Assembly (NCBI RefSeq): GCF_039539605.1
Contig: NZ_BAABDL010000014.1
Coordinates: forward strand, 1-64,000
Direction of reading: 5' to 3'
Length of the DNA: 64,000 nt
Source: Amphibacillus indicireducens
GTDB lineage: Bacteria; Bacillota; Bacilli; Bacillales; Amphibacillaceae
Below, piece after piece: positions 52,192 through 60,992 of this stretch. Each line of letters begins with the position of its first letter. Positions within the stretch are counted from its first letter, which is position 1. The position numbers were made by a program, and so were the translations under genes. A model generated the notes under the pieces. It made no database searches. It was not told where the DNA came from and saw only the letters and a list, made by a program, of their open reading frames with translations.

Positions 52192-53985
52192 ATGAAAAGA
52201 TTGACTTTCGGATTACTATTAATTTTGAGCCTGTTTATTGCAGGGTGTGTCAGTACAGAGTCTGACGTACAAGGTGACAGCGATACGGCACCAGCGGCAG
52301 ATGCAGAAAAACCAACGATTGAGATCTTAGGAATGAGTACGAGTGAGGATGATTTAAATATTCTTCGCGATCAGCTAACGAATAATGGTTTTGATGTTGA
52401 GTTGAACATTCAACCAGATCGTGGAAGCTATACGACCCAAAAAGAGGCTGGAAACTATGACCTCGCAGTAAATAGTTGGACAACAGTTACAGGTAACCCT
52501 GATTACGCTGTTCGTTCACTATTTACATCAGATGGTGACAACACATTATTCGCTGATGATGAAGCTGACCGTCTGATTGATTTAGCAAGTACACAGTTGC
52601 CTGAAGATTATCAGCAAACATACACTGAATTAGAGCAACATATCGTTTTCGATCAAGCATATGTTTTACCTTTATACATTTCTTATAAAGCACAAGCAGT
52701 CAACCACGAGATTATTGATGAATCAACCGTTCGCTTACCAAAATCTCGAGCAGCTGTTTGGGAAATGTACGACTTTACTGATACAAACTTACGTGACACT
52801 GAACCATTACTTGTCCATCAAGGGCTAAGTGATTTAACATCACTTGATCCGATTAAAGGAAATGATGGTTCAATTAATACACTAAATACAAATATGTATG
52901 TTCGATTAGTGAACTTAACTGACGATGACCAAGTGGTTTCAGATGGTTCATTATCATTAAACCATGTGATCGCAGAAGGAAATCAAGATTACTACTTTGT
53001 TTTACGTGATGACATTAACTTCGCTGCTGTTGAAGGTGATGCTGCTGTTAATACAGGAGTTCGTGTTGGTGCAGAAGATGTTAAATTCTCTCTCGAACGA
53101 GCAAAAGATCGTAACTCAGTACCTGATCACAGAACATATAGCTTACATGAAAGCATCGATACAGTTGAAATTGTAGCAGATTTAGCTGAGTTAGAGGCTG
53201 TTACAAATGAAGGAACTACAGTTAAAGCAGCATTAGAGGAAAATCTAAATACCGAGATTGCTGAACTAACAGCTGATAAAACTGAAGCTGATAACAGTAA
53301 TGGTGTTTATCAAGTAGTAAAAGTTACAACACATAACCCGTTCCCACAAGTACTAAACTACCTTGCTCACCAATCAGCAGGTATTGTTTCAAAAGAACAA
53401 GTTGAAAGTATTAACACGTATAATGTTGAAGATTATGATGTGAATACAGATATTGCTTACGGTGATCAGCGAACAGTTAGTGAAGATAGCGAGCATGAGA
53501 ATACACTTTATGCAAGTGGCCCATACATCTTGGTGTCAAAAAATGACTATGAAGCTCGCTTCGTTAAAAATCCAGCTTATATGGTTGGATCAGATTATGA
53601 ACCACGAATGACTGAAGTGATCGTTAAATTTATTCAAGATCCTGAAACAGCCTTGTCAGCATTACGTAACAATGAAATTCATGTTTACAATGGCGTTGCT
53701 GAGAACCGTTATGACATCGTTCATGAAGATGAGCGCTTAACGTTACAACAAAATGAGAGTAATGCGGTTGCATACTTGAACTTTAATATGGATGGGCGTG
53801 AGGTTTCAACAAACACAGCGTTACGTCAGGCAGTCCTTTATTCAATTAATCAGGATGAATTCATTTCGTTCTATCAAGGTAACAAAATGCCAGCAATCTC
53901 AACTGTTAGCCCGTTAGTCAATACCGGCTTAACACTTGAAGCTGACCCAGCAAAAGTCCAAGAACTACTTGAACAAGCAAATTAA
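52192..53985 (+). CDS. Circularly permuted oligopeptide-type substrate-binding lipoprotein (SBP_bac_5 fold)
   Basis: Extracytoplasmic ligand receptor of the importer, 597 residues, lipobox FIAGC (Cys19) and an acidic linker to about 40. Residues 41-197 match what is normally the C-terminal third of DppA/OppA proteins: PTIEILGMSTSEDDLNILRD, then GNYDLAVNSWTTVTGNPDYA, then YTELEQHIVFDQAYVLPLYI. Residues 204-597 match the normal N-terminal two thirds: EPLLVHQGLSDLTSLDPIKG, YYFVLRDDINFAA, VRVGAEDVKFSLERAKDR, TLYASGPYILVSKNDYEARF, and TALRQAVLYSINQDEFI. The protein stops at PAKVQELLEQAN, just where the usual fold would go on with the strand now found at residue 41. One open frame, own ribosome binding site (AGGGGGA), good terminator: the permutation is real in this sequence. 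Ligand unknown. Confidence 0.9.
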   Translation: MKRLTFGLLLILSLFIAGCVSTESDVQGDSDTAPAADAEKPTIEILGMSTSEDDLNILRDQLTNNGFDVELNIQPDRGSYTTQKEAGNYDLAVNSWTTVTGNPDYAVRSLFTSDGDNTLFADDEADRLIDLASTQLPEDYQQTYTELEQHIVFDQAYVLPLYISYKAQAVNHEIIDESTVRLPKSRAAVWEMYDFTDTNLRDTEPLLVHQGLSDLTSLDPIKGNDGSINTLNTNMYVRLVNLTDDDQVVSDGSLSLNHVIAEGNQDYYFVLRDDINFAAVEGDAAVNTGVRVGAEDVKFSLERAKDRNSVPDHRTYSLHESIDTVEIVADLAELEAVTNEGTTVKAALEENLNTEIAELTADKTEADNSNGVYQVVKVTTHNPFPQVLNYLAHQSAGIVSKEQVESINTYNVEDYDVNTDIAYGDQRTVSEDSEHENTLYASGPYILVSKNDYEARFVKNPAYMVGSDYEPRMTEVIVKFIQDPETALSALRNNEIHVYNGVAENRYDIVHEDERLTLQQNESNAVAYLNFNMDGREVSTNTALRQAVLYSINQDEFISFYQGNKMPAISTVSPLVNTGLTLEADPAKVQELLEQAN

Positions 53986-54000
53986 CCTTTCGTAAAACTG

Positions 54001-54032
54001 AACCCTTGAGCGGATGACTCAAGGGTTTTTTC
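54001..54032 (+). terminator. Terminator of the importer operon
   Basis: AACCCTTGAG and CTCAAGGGTT form a ten-pair stem with a seven-base loop, followed by TTTTT. Confidence 0.9.
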
Positions 54033-54147
54033 TTAATTTTAATATCAATTTAAATAGATTGACTCAATTGAACAGTAAATTGATTAGTTCTAATTAAACA
54101 AACTGTTATACTTAGATTATTATCATAAAAAACGGGAGTGTGTCGAG

Positions 54148-55065
54148 ATGTGCAAAAAAAGGTGGTTCACTCAGTCAGACGGCGAGAAAATTTTTATTAG
54201 AAAATGGACTGATCAGTCAAGTAAACCTAAGGCAATCATTCAAATCGCCCATGGAATGGCCGAACACAGTCAGCGTTATGATCAATTTGCTCAATTTTTA
54301 ACTGAAAATCAATTGATCGTTTACGCAAATGATCATCGGGGTCACGGTGAAACTGGGGCAAGAATGGGCGTGATGGGCTACTTTGCAGAACAAGGCGGTT
54401 TTGAACGTGCTGTTGATGATTTGTGGGAAATGACTGCAATGATCCGAACTGAGCACCCAGGCCTCCCGATCATTTTACTCGGTCATAGTATGGGTTCGTT
54501 TTTAGTTAGGCGCTATATTCAACGCTATCCAACTTCGGTTGATGCTGTAATTTTATCAGGTACAGGCTTTGACAAAGGCTTGGTCGGCAAAGTTGGTCGC
54601 TTATTAGCGAAATTTGAAGTCAAGCGACTCGGTCCAAAAACAGCAAGTCCTTTAATGGATCGATTAAGTTTTGGCCAATACAGTAAAGGCCTAGCTGAAA
54701 CAGAAAGTTGGCTTTCCCGTGATTCTCAATCCGTACGTGATTATGAGAACGATCCGTATTGCGGGTTTATTTCCACCGCGAAATTTTATGATGACCTCCT
54801 CTATGGCCTTAAGAAAATTCATCAACAAAGTCAAGTCGCGAAAGTTAATCCGTCATTGCCTATCTTATTATTCAGCGGGACAGCCGATCCTGTTGGTGAT
54901 TACAGTAAAGGCGTTCACCGAGTCGTGAAGCAGTATCAAAAGCATGGGATCAAATCGATTGACTTAAAGCTATATCCGGAAGGACGTCATGAAATGTTAT
55001 TTGAAATTAATCGCGAACAAGTCATGAGAGACATCTTAGCTTGGATGATTGAAGTTATTTCTTGA
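54148..55065 (+). CDS. Alpha/beta hydrolase, monoacylglycerol lipase / lysophospholipase-like
   Basis: Cytoplasmic serine hydrolase of 305 residues in the Hydrolase_4 group. The oxyanion region is IQIAHGMAEHSQRYDQFAQF, with YANDHRGHGETG after it; the nucleophile serine is in LLGHSMGSFL, the acid is the aspartate in FSGTADPVGD, and the histidine is in YPEGRHEMLFE. It probably cleaves monoglycerides or lysophospholipids. Start ATG after a GGGAG at slightly long spacing. Single gene without signal peptide. The natural substrate is not shown by the sequence. Confidence 0.86.
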   Translation: MCKKRWFTQSDGEKIFIRKWTDQSSKPKAIIQIAHGMAEHSQRYDQFAQFLTENQLIVYANDHRGHGETGARMGVMGYFAEQGGFERAVDDLWEMTAMIRTEHPGLPIILLGHSMGSFLVRRYIQRYPTSVDAVILSGTGFDKGLVGKVGRLLAKFEVKRLGPKTASPLMDRLSFGQYSKGLAETESWLSRDSQSVRDYENDPYCGFISTAKFYDDLLYGLKKIHQQSQVAKVNPSLPILLFSGTADPVGDYSKGVHRVVKQYQKHGIKSIDLKLYPEGRHEMLFEINREQVMRDILAWMIEVIS

Positions 55066-55126
55066 GGGAAGATTTTATTTGATTCAGAAAGCTTCACTCA
55101 CTGAGGGGATGAATCGGATCACTCAC

Positions 55127-55600
55127 GATTAAATCCTATTCGTTACCTCTTCAGCAAAAAATCGATGACACTGCGCATGATTAGATGTTATTCGTTAGAT
55201 ATCTCCTTGATTATGAGGGCGGTTTCTGACGATTAACACCTATTCGTTAGAGATCACCTTGATTACGAGGGCGGTTTCTGACGATTAACACCTATTCGTT
55301 AGAGATCACCTTGATTACGAGGGTGGTTTCTGACGATTAACACCTATTCGTTAGGGATCTCCTTGATTACGAGGGCGGTTTCTGATGATTACCACCTATT
55401 CGTTAGAGATCTCCTTGATTACGAGGGCGGTTTCTGACGATTAACACCTATTCGTTAGAGATCACCTTGATTACGAGGGTGGTTTCTGACGATTAGCACC
55501 TATTCGTTAGAGATCACCTTGATTACGAGGGCGGTTTCTGGCGATTACCGCCTATTCGTTAGAGATCACCTTGATTATGAGGGCGGTCTCTGACGATTAT
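55127..55600. repeat. 52-bp tandem repeat array 2 (nine full units and a partial)
   Basis: Heads of the form GATTAACACCTATTCGTTAG begin at 55127, 55179, 55231 and then every 52 bases to 55595. The first two units are degenerate but keep the period exactly. The tail is AGATCACCTTGATTACGAGG followed by GCGGTTTCTGAC. The head matches array 1 (22306) almost exactly; the tail does not. Confidence 0.95.
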
Positions 55601-55778
55601 TATTTTTTTACAAAACCTTCGTTAAATAAAGCAACAAATCAATGAACTTAAATCTCCTTAGCTCAAAAAAGTATAGACAGTCTTTAAATTATTTCGAAAT
55701 ACGAAACAAAAGCGAGACTTCACTTAAGATCGTGGTATAATTATTTTTATATCTAAATAGAAATATGGTGAATAAATA

Positions 55779-57152
55779 GTGGATCGCTTAACGAATACAA
55801 CAAAAATTTCTCCTGGAAAACAGCTCTTTCTTATTACATGGCCAATTATGATCGAAACATTTTTACAGACATTTATGCGTTTTTCTGATACGTTTATGCT
55901 CAGCTTTATCTCAGATGAAGCTGTGGCTGCGATCGGTGTCGTCAACCAAATTATGATGTTTACATTTGTTTTATTTAATTTTACCGCAATGGGATCTGCT
56001 GTTGTTGTGAGTCAATATGTTGGTGCTAACAATCCTAAAGGCGTTCAAAAAACGATCGCACATGCGTTAATGGTCAACTTAGTTTTTGGTGTGATGGTCA
56101 GTTTGGTCGTCGTCAGTTTACGGACTCAATTTATTAATCTATTTGATTTAGAGCCAGAGCTTTTCGGTTATGCAAATACATATTTACTCTATGTTGGTGG
56201 CGCGTTATTCTCGCAAGCAATCGTCTTGACAATTTCGGCGATTTTGCAAGCAATGGGGCACACAAAAGATGTCATGACCGTCGTCATTATTATGAATGTT
56301 ACAAACGTGTTTTTTAACTATGTCTTTATTTTCGGAGCATTCGGCTTCCCACAACTTGGTGTAACTGGAGTCGCAATGTCAACAGCCGCGATCCGATTTG
56401 TAGCGATGTTTGTCTTATTTTCAATCTTGTTAAAAAGATTACCGACAAAATTACCATTTAAGGCATTCTTTAAATTTGATCTATCCTATTTGAAGAAAAT
56501 TCTCGGTATTGGTGTACCTGCTGCAGGGGAACAGCTTTCTTATAATATTAGTCAAATCGTGATTACTGTCTTTATTACTAGTTTAGGAGCTACAGCACTC
56601 GCAACAAGAGTTTACGCTCAAAACTTAATGTCATTAATGACCGTTTTCTCAATGTCAATTTCTAAAGGGATGCAAATATTTATTGGTCAACTCGTCGGCG
56701 CTGGTAAAGAAAAAGAGGCGTACAGCAGTATGTTTATCGGCGTACGCGCTGCCTTAACCGTTGCTTTGTCGGTCGGTTCACTGCTAGCGATCTTTGGTCG
56801 TCAAGTCTTCATGATCTTTACCAGAGATCCTGATATTATCGCACTTGGTACAGTGATTTTAATCATTGGTCTAATTTTAGAACCAGGACGGACGTCAAAC
56901 TTAGTCATTATTAGCGCCTTGCGTGCAGCTGGCGATGCCCGCTTCCCTGTTATAATTGGAATTTGTGTCATGTGGGGTGTCTTAGTACCACTCGCCTATT
57001 TCTTAGGCATCACCTTGAATTTTGGTTTACCTGGTATTTGGATTGCGATGTTAGTCGATGAATGGATACGAGCAATCATTATGTGGACACGCTGGCGAGG
57101 TAAAAGATGGATGGGCAAAGCCGTCGTAGAACAAACAAACCAAGCACATTAA
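55779..57152 (+). CDS. MATE family efflux transporter
   Basis: Membrane exporter of 457 residues with twelve predicted helices in two similar halves, expected to expel drugs or other organic cations using a sodium or proton gradient. Landmarks are GKQLFLITWPIMIETFLQTF at the start, SDTFMLSFISDEAVAAIGVV, QYVGANNPKGVQKTIAHAL in the first half, and SKGMQIFIGQLVGAGKEKEA in the second. The start is GTG with GGTGA upstream; no ATG is better. Single gene with terminator, convergent with a chemoreceptor gene. Confidence 0.9.
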   Translation: MDRLTNTTKISPGKQLFLITWPIMIETFLQTFMRFSDTFMLSFISDEAVAAIGVVNQIMMFTFVLFNFTAMGSAVVVSQYVGANNPKGVQKTIAHALMVNLVFGVMVSLVVVSLRTQFINLFDLEPELFGYANTYLLYVGGALFSQAIVLTISAILQAMGHTKDVMTVVIIMNVTNVFFNYVFIFGAFGFPQLGVTGVAMSTAAIRFVAMFVLFSILLKRLPTKLPFKAFFKFDLSYLKKILGIGVPAAGEQLSYNISQIVITVFITSLGATALATRVYAQNLMSLMTVFSMSISKGMQIFIGQLVGAGKEKEAYSSMFIGVRAALTVALSVGSLLAIFGRQVFMIFTRDPDIIALGTVILIIGLILEPGRTSNLVIISALRAAGDARFPVIIGICVMWGVLVPLAYFLGITLNFGLPGIWIAMLVDEWIRAIIMWTRWRGKRWMGKAVVEQTNQAH

Positions 57153-57171
57153 AACTGTGCTTGGTTTTTTA
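57139..57171 (+). terminator. Terminator of the MATE gene
   Basis: ACCAAGCACA and TGTGCTTGGT form a ten-pair stem followed by TTTTT. Its left arm overlaps the last codons of the gene. Confidence 0.88.
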
Positions 57172-57207
57172 TTAGAACTTATTTTTAAAGGCGACTGTTT
57201 CTAAAAA

Positions 57208-58905
57208 TTATATCTTGAACTGTCCGAGTAAGTTATTTAGTTGATTCGCTAACTTAGTTAAGTCGCTTGAGCTACTCATGATTTCTTCCATTGAACTAGT
57301 TACCTCTTCGGCAGATGCGGATGTTTCTTCAATACCAGCCGCAGACTGCTCAGAAATTGACGCGATTTCTTCAACCGAAGCAGATAGTGTTTGGCTTGTT
57401 CCAAGGATTGTTGTCAATTCATCAGTAATCGCATGAATATTGCTTGCCATTTGCTGAATTGAATCATCAATTTGCTGGAACGTTTTATTCGTCCCTTCAA
57501 TATTACCCATTCCTTGTTGCACTTGCTCATAACTATCTTCAAGCGATACTTTAACAATCTCTGAATCTGTTTGAATACCTGAAACAATTTCGGTAATATC
57601 TTGCACAGAGCTCCCCACTTCTTCAGCAAGTTTACGCACTTCCTCAGCAACAACTGCAAAACCTCGACCATGCTCACCCGCTCGGGCAGCCTCAATTGAT
57701 GCATTTAACGCGAGTAAATTTGTTTGGTCTGAAATGTCTTGAATTACTGAAACAATGTTTGAGATTTCTTTTGATTGATTGTTTAATTGAATCACTTTTT
57801 CAACCGATTCAGTCACAATTGTATCTATCGCTCGCATTTGTTCAACTGACTTTTCCATCAAATTTGAACCATTGATCGTCAATTGTTGCGTATTTTTCGA
57901 CTCATTTTCAACCGATTCGCCAAGCTGCTGGGCTGATGATACAGTTGTGACAAAATCGTTCATACCAGATGACAAGCCTGATGCATGTGTCGCTTGAGTC
58001 TCAGCACCTGATGCTAATTCCTCCATCGTTCCAGAAATCTGCTCTGCACCTTCAGATACATCGTTTGTCGTTTCAGCTAACGAATGACTATGCTCGGTCA
58101 CAGTCTTCGATACGTTTTGAATCTCAGCTAATAATTGACGCATGTTTGTTGCCATTTGATTCGTCGACTGGGTTAATTGACCAATTTCATCACGGCGATC
58201 GGTCACTTCAATTGCTTTAGATAGATCACCATCAGCAATTGTTAACATTCGATGCGTCAATTTTCTAACAGGAACAGAAATAACACGAGTTGTGACAATT
58301 GCAGTGATAATACCGAAGATTATCGCAACAATGCCAATAATCAAGCTCAGCCAAGTGCTATAATTCGAAGATAAAACAATGTCATTCCCTACGTTAACAA
58401 TATGATCCTCTTGTAAACTAGCTAAATCATTAAATTCTCTCACTAACGCCATTGAGTTTGGCAGGATCTGATCTTCAAAAAGGCGAATTGCTTCGGCTTC
58501 ATTTCCTTGGTTAACCAGCTCCAGTAATTGATCTGTCGAATGGCCCCATTCAACTTTTCGAGTAATAATTTGCTCTAATTGACTTGAGTTACTCTTTGCC
58601 AAAGCTGCTTCCTCTAAAGCAACACTTTCTTCAATTCCATTAACAAATGCATCGCGATAACTTGTATTTCCAGTTAGAGTAAACGATTGTAAATAATTCG
58701 TTCGTTCCAACATGTTAATTGCTAGATCTTCACTGATAATTAGCATTTCGAGATCATCCTCAATCAATGCTTCTGTTTCAAGGCTGTTTGAGTACATTGA
58801 CCACCCGTTAATCAATACAAGTACAGAAAATAAAATCATCATTATACCAAAACCTATAAACAACCTTGTACCAATACTTTTAAAATTACCTATCTGTTTT
58901 TTCAT
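57208..58905 (-). CDS. Methyl-accepting chemotaxis protein with four-helix-bundle sensor
   Basis: Chemoreceptor of 565 residues. Helix 1 is at about 12-32, then a helical extracytoplasmic domain of the 4HB_MCP type (about 35-180, with NYLQSFTLTGNTSYRDAFVN), helix 2 at about 186-208, HAMP, and the cytoplasmic signalling coiled coil. The hairpin tip is LLALNASIEAARAGEHGRGF, the normal form, in contrast to the proline variant in the other receptor of this window. Start ATG after AGGGGG. A SigD-like promoter lies 46 bases upstream, suggesting co-regulation with motility genes. Confidence 0.92.
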   Translation of the reverse strand: MKKQIGNFKSIGTRLFIGFGIMMILFSVLVLINGWSMYSNSLETEALIEDDLEMLIISEDLAINMLERTNYLQSFTLTGNTSYRDAFVNGIEESVALEEAALAKSNSSQLEQIITRKVEWGHSTDQLLELVNQGNEAEAIRLFEDQILPNSMALVREFNDLASLQEDHIVNVGNDIVLSSNYSTWLSLIIGIVAIIFGIITAIVTTRVISVPVRKLTHRMLTIADGDLSKAIEVTDRRDEIGQLTQSTNQMATNMRQLLAEIQNVSKTVTEHSHSLAETTNDVSEGAEQISGTMEELASGAETQATHASGLSSGMNDFVTTVSSAQQLGESVENESKNTQQLTINGSNLMEKSVEQMRAIDTIVTESVEKVIQLNNQSKEISNIVSVIQDISDQTNLLALNASIEAARAGEHGRGFAVVAEEVRKLAEEVGSSVQDITEIVSGIQTDSEIVKVSLEDSYEQVQQGMGNIEGTNKTFQQIDDSIQQMASNIHAITDELTTILGTSQTLSASVEEIASISEQSAAGIEETSASAEEVTSSMEEIMSSSSDLTKLANQLNNLLGQFKI

Positions 58906-58950
58906 TATAATTCCCCCTAAACTTGTCTTTCTTTCTAGTCCTCACATTTT

Positions 58951-58958
58951 ATATCGGT
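58951..58958 (-). promoter_or_regulatory. SigD-like -10 element upstream of the chemoreceptor gene
   Basis: On the minus strand ACCGATAT matches seven of eight bases of the SigD -10 consensus GCCGATAT. The -35 position at 15-base spacing is TTGA rather than TAAA, so the promoter is plausible but not strong. Confidence 0.4.
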
Positions 58959-59116
58959 TAAATGAAGCTTTTATCAACATGACTAGTCAAGTTATCACAT
59001 TCGGAATATTACTCCATTTATTCGGTTGATATAGACAAAAAAACACCCAATCAAAAATAGGGTTAGATGCTTTTTATTTTAATGTAAATTTTTCAACCCT
59101 TATTATTTATGCGAGA

Positions 59117-59245
59117 GGTCATCATCTGAAGACACTTCGCGTTCCGCGGGGATGGTCTTAGCTAACTTTTGTAGCAAAAACCGCTACAAAAGTGGATCTT
59201 CGGCTCATCCTCTTCCCGCTGGAGTCTTCGTGTCTTCAGATGACT
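59117..59245. repeat. Palindromic intergenic element (nested inverted repeats)
   Basis: The ends GTCATC...TGAAGACAC and GTGTCTTCAGATGAC are inverted, and the centre ACTTTTGTAGC/GCTACAAAAGT is a perfect 11-bp stem with a seven-base loop. GC content is above that of the surroundings. No frame is open. From memory similar elements with CTTCGC-TTCCGCGGGG and CTTTTGTAGC cores are dispersed through Bacillaceae genomes. Confidence 0.7.
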
Positions 59246-59382
59246 ATGCATTATTCCCCTTCACTTTTTAAGTGAGTGAGTGCGAACATAAAAATGAAAG
59301 GTATTTAGTTAAGCATTATCACTTACTTTGCGGTAAACCATGAATAATTCAGGCTCAAGTAAATTGAGCTTGAAACTTCTTT

Positions 59383-60366
59383 TTAATATGCACCTCGAAT
59401 ATTTTCATGAACATTTTCATTATAAAAATCGCTAATTTGCTCTAACTCATCCTCACTAAATGAACGGACATCAATCGCACCTAAGTTTTCCTCGACTTGC
59501 TCTCTATTTTTAAAGCCCGGAATCACTGTCGAGACACCTCTTTGTTCTAATAGCCACTTTAATGCTGCCTTAGCCATCGTATCACGATCTTCAGCAATCC
59601 ATTTTAACTGATTGCTTAGCTCAACGCCTTTTGCAAACTCAATGCCACCAAACGTTTCACCAACATTAAATGCATCGCCATCTTTATTGAAGTTCCGATG
59701 ATCGTCTGCTTCAAATTGATGATCAACAGTAAATTTGCCTGTCAATAGTCCGCTTGCTAAAGGGACTCGAGCAATAATCCCAACATCTTTGCTTAAGGCT
59801 TCTGGAATAAGCGTCTCCAGTGGCTTTTGACGCATCATATTTAAGATAACTTGTAATGTACTGATATTGTCGTTGTTTAAGCAAAACAAGCCCTCTTCAA
59901 CTGTCTCAACACTGACACCATAATGACGTATCTTACCTTGTGCTTTTAATTTATCTAGCACGTCAAAAACACGGCCGTCTTTTAATACTTCAAATGGCGG
60001 ACAGTGAATTTGGTATAAATCAAGGGTATCTCGCTGAATTCTTTTCAGCGTATTCTCTAAGTATTGAGTCACTGTTTTTTCAGAATAGTTGTCCGGATCA
60101 TGAAGATCACCTGCTCGACAAAACTTAGATGCAATATAGATTTGATCTGCTTTTCCTTTAGTTACTTTACCAAGTAATGCTTCAGCATGGCCTCCACCAT
60201 AGACATCTGCTGTATCAAAAAAATTAACCCCTCGATCGATCGCCAATTCAAGGGCGCGAATCGATTCTCTGTCATCCGTTTTTCCCCAATCACCGCCAAT
60301 TCCCCAAGTACCAAAACTCAATTCACTGATTTCATAACCCGTCTTACCTAATCGATTATACTTCAT
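59383..60366 (-). CDS. Aldo/keto reductase
   Basis: NAD(P)H-dependent carbonyl reductase of 327 residues, TIM barrel. The catalytic tetrad is visible: Asp in NFFDTADVYGGG, Tyr in the same motif, Lys in IYIASKFCRAG and His in LYQIHCPPFEVL. The C-terminal cofactor region is STVIPGFKNREQVEENLGAI. It resembles the YghZ/YajO-type and general-stress aldo/keto reductases of bacilli; substrate unknown. Start ATG after GAGGGA. Single gene, flanked on both sides by dispersed repeats. Confidence 0.88.
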   Translation of the reverse strand: MKYNRLGKTGYEISELSFGTWGIGGDWGKTDDRESIRALELAIDRGVNFFDTADVYGGGHAEALLGKVTKGKADQIYIASKFCRAGDLHDPDNYSEKTVTQYLENTLKRIQRDTLDLYQIHCPPFEVLKDGRVFDVLDKLKAQGKIRHYGVSVETVEEGLFCLNNDNISTLQVILNMMRQKPLETLIPEALSKDVGIIARVPLASGLLTGKFTVDHQFEADDHRNFNKDGDAFNVGETFGGIEFAKGVELSNQLKWIAEDRDTMAKAALKWLLEQRGVSTVIPGFKNREQVEENLGAIDVRSFSEDELEQISDFYNENVHENIRGAY

Positions 60367-60484
60367 TCTCTATCCCTCACTTTTGCTTAGTTTGCTTCAG
60401 TAGCATTGCATAAACTTTTCTTTCCTAAGTCAAGTCTTATCATTGTGGTTTGAGATAACGGATATTGATCGCTCAATACAACCG

Positions 60485-60725
60485 CTACGGGAAAATATTT
60501 CGCTTACCGCGGGCGTGCCTCGGGCGCACAGGATGTGGGTCAGTTAGACGTTGGGACTGGGACTGCGATTACTCGTCCCACCGAAGACATTTGCGGTTAC
60601 TCGTCCCACCATAAACACCTGCCCGTAGGATAAGGAAAGCTTCTTCGAAAACGCATCGCACGAAGAAAATTGATCTTTATTTTCGAGGAAAGCGAAACAT
60701 CTCTCAGCTGCGGGTGTAATCCTCT
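60485..60725. repeat. Mosaic intergenic repeat region
   Basis: A GC-rich element (TTTCGCTTACCGCGGGCGTG...GGGCGCACAGGATGTGGGTC at the left; CCTGCCCGTAGGATAAGGAA...GAGGAAAGCGAAAC at the right) is interrupted at about 60552-60625 by two copies of a GCGATTACTCGTCCCACC-like unit also found near 22205. The outer parts resemble intergenic repeats known to me from other Bacillaceae. It lies upstream of comK. Confidence 0.65.
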
Positions 60726-60885
60726 TACTTAGAGTTAATCATATCACTTGATTTTATCTTAATTTTTTATGTAACACTACTGAGTTTGCTTATATTTTAC
60801 TATAGCTTTAATCAATTTCCTAACTACAAATCGTCAATTGATCTGATTAATTTATTTTACATTAATATCTTCTTTTAACAATTAC

Positions 60886-60914
60886 TTGATTTTGTTGTTG
60901 ACATGAGTTATAAT
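60886..60914 (+). promoter_or_regulatory. Candidate comK promoter
   Basis: TTGATT (60886-60891) and a perfect TATAAT (60909-60914) are 17 bases apart, about 80 bases before the comK start. I did not find a clear AAAA-N5-TTTT ComK box upstream. Confidence 0.6.
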
Positions 60915-60953
60915 ACCTAAGTAGTAAGACTCACTAAATGTCAGGGAGGTGTT

Positions 60954-60968
60954 TTGAAATTGGACTAA
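60954..60968 (+). other. In-frame leader codons with own ribosome binding site and stop ahead of comK
   Basis: GGGAGG (60944-60949) precedes TTG AAA TTG GAC TAA. This frame is the same as that of comK 24 bases further on, and there is no other stop between. It is either a regulatory mini-ORF or the original comK start with a nonsense codon. Confidence 0.4.
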
Positions 60969-60992
60969 CTATTACGAGCTAATCAAAGGGAG

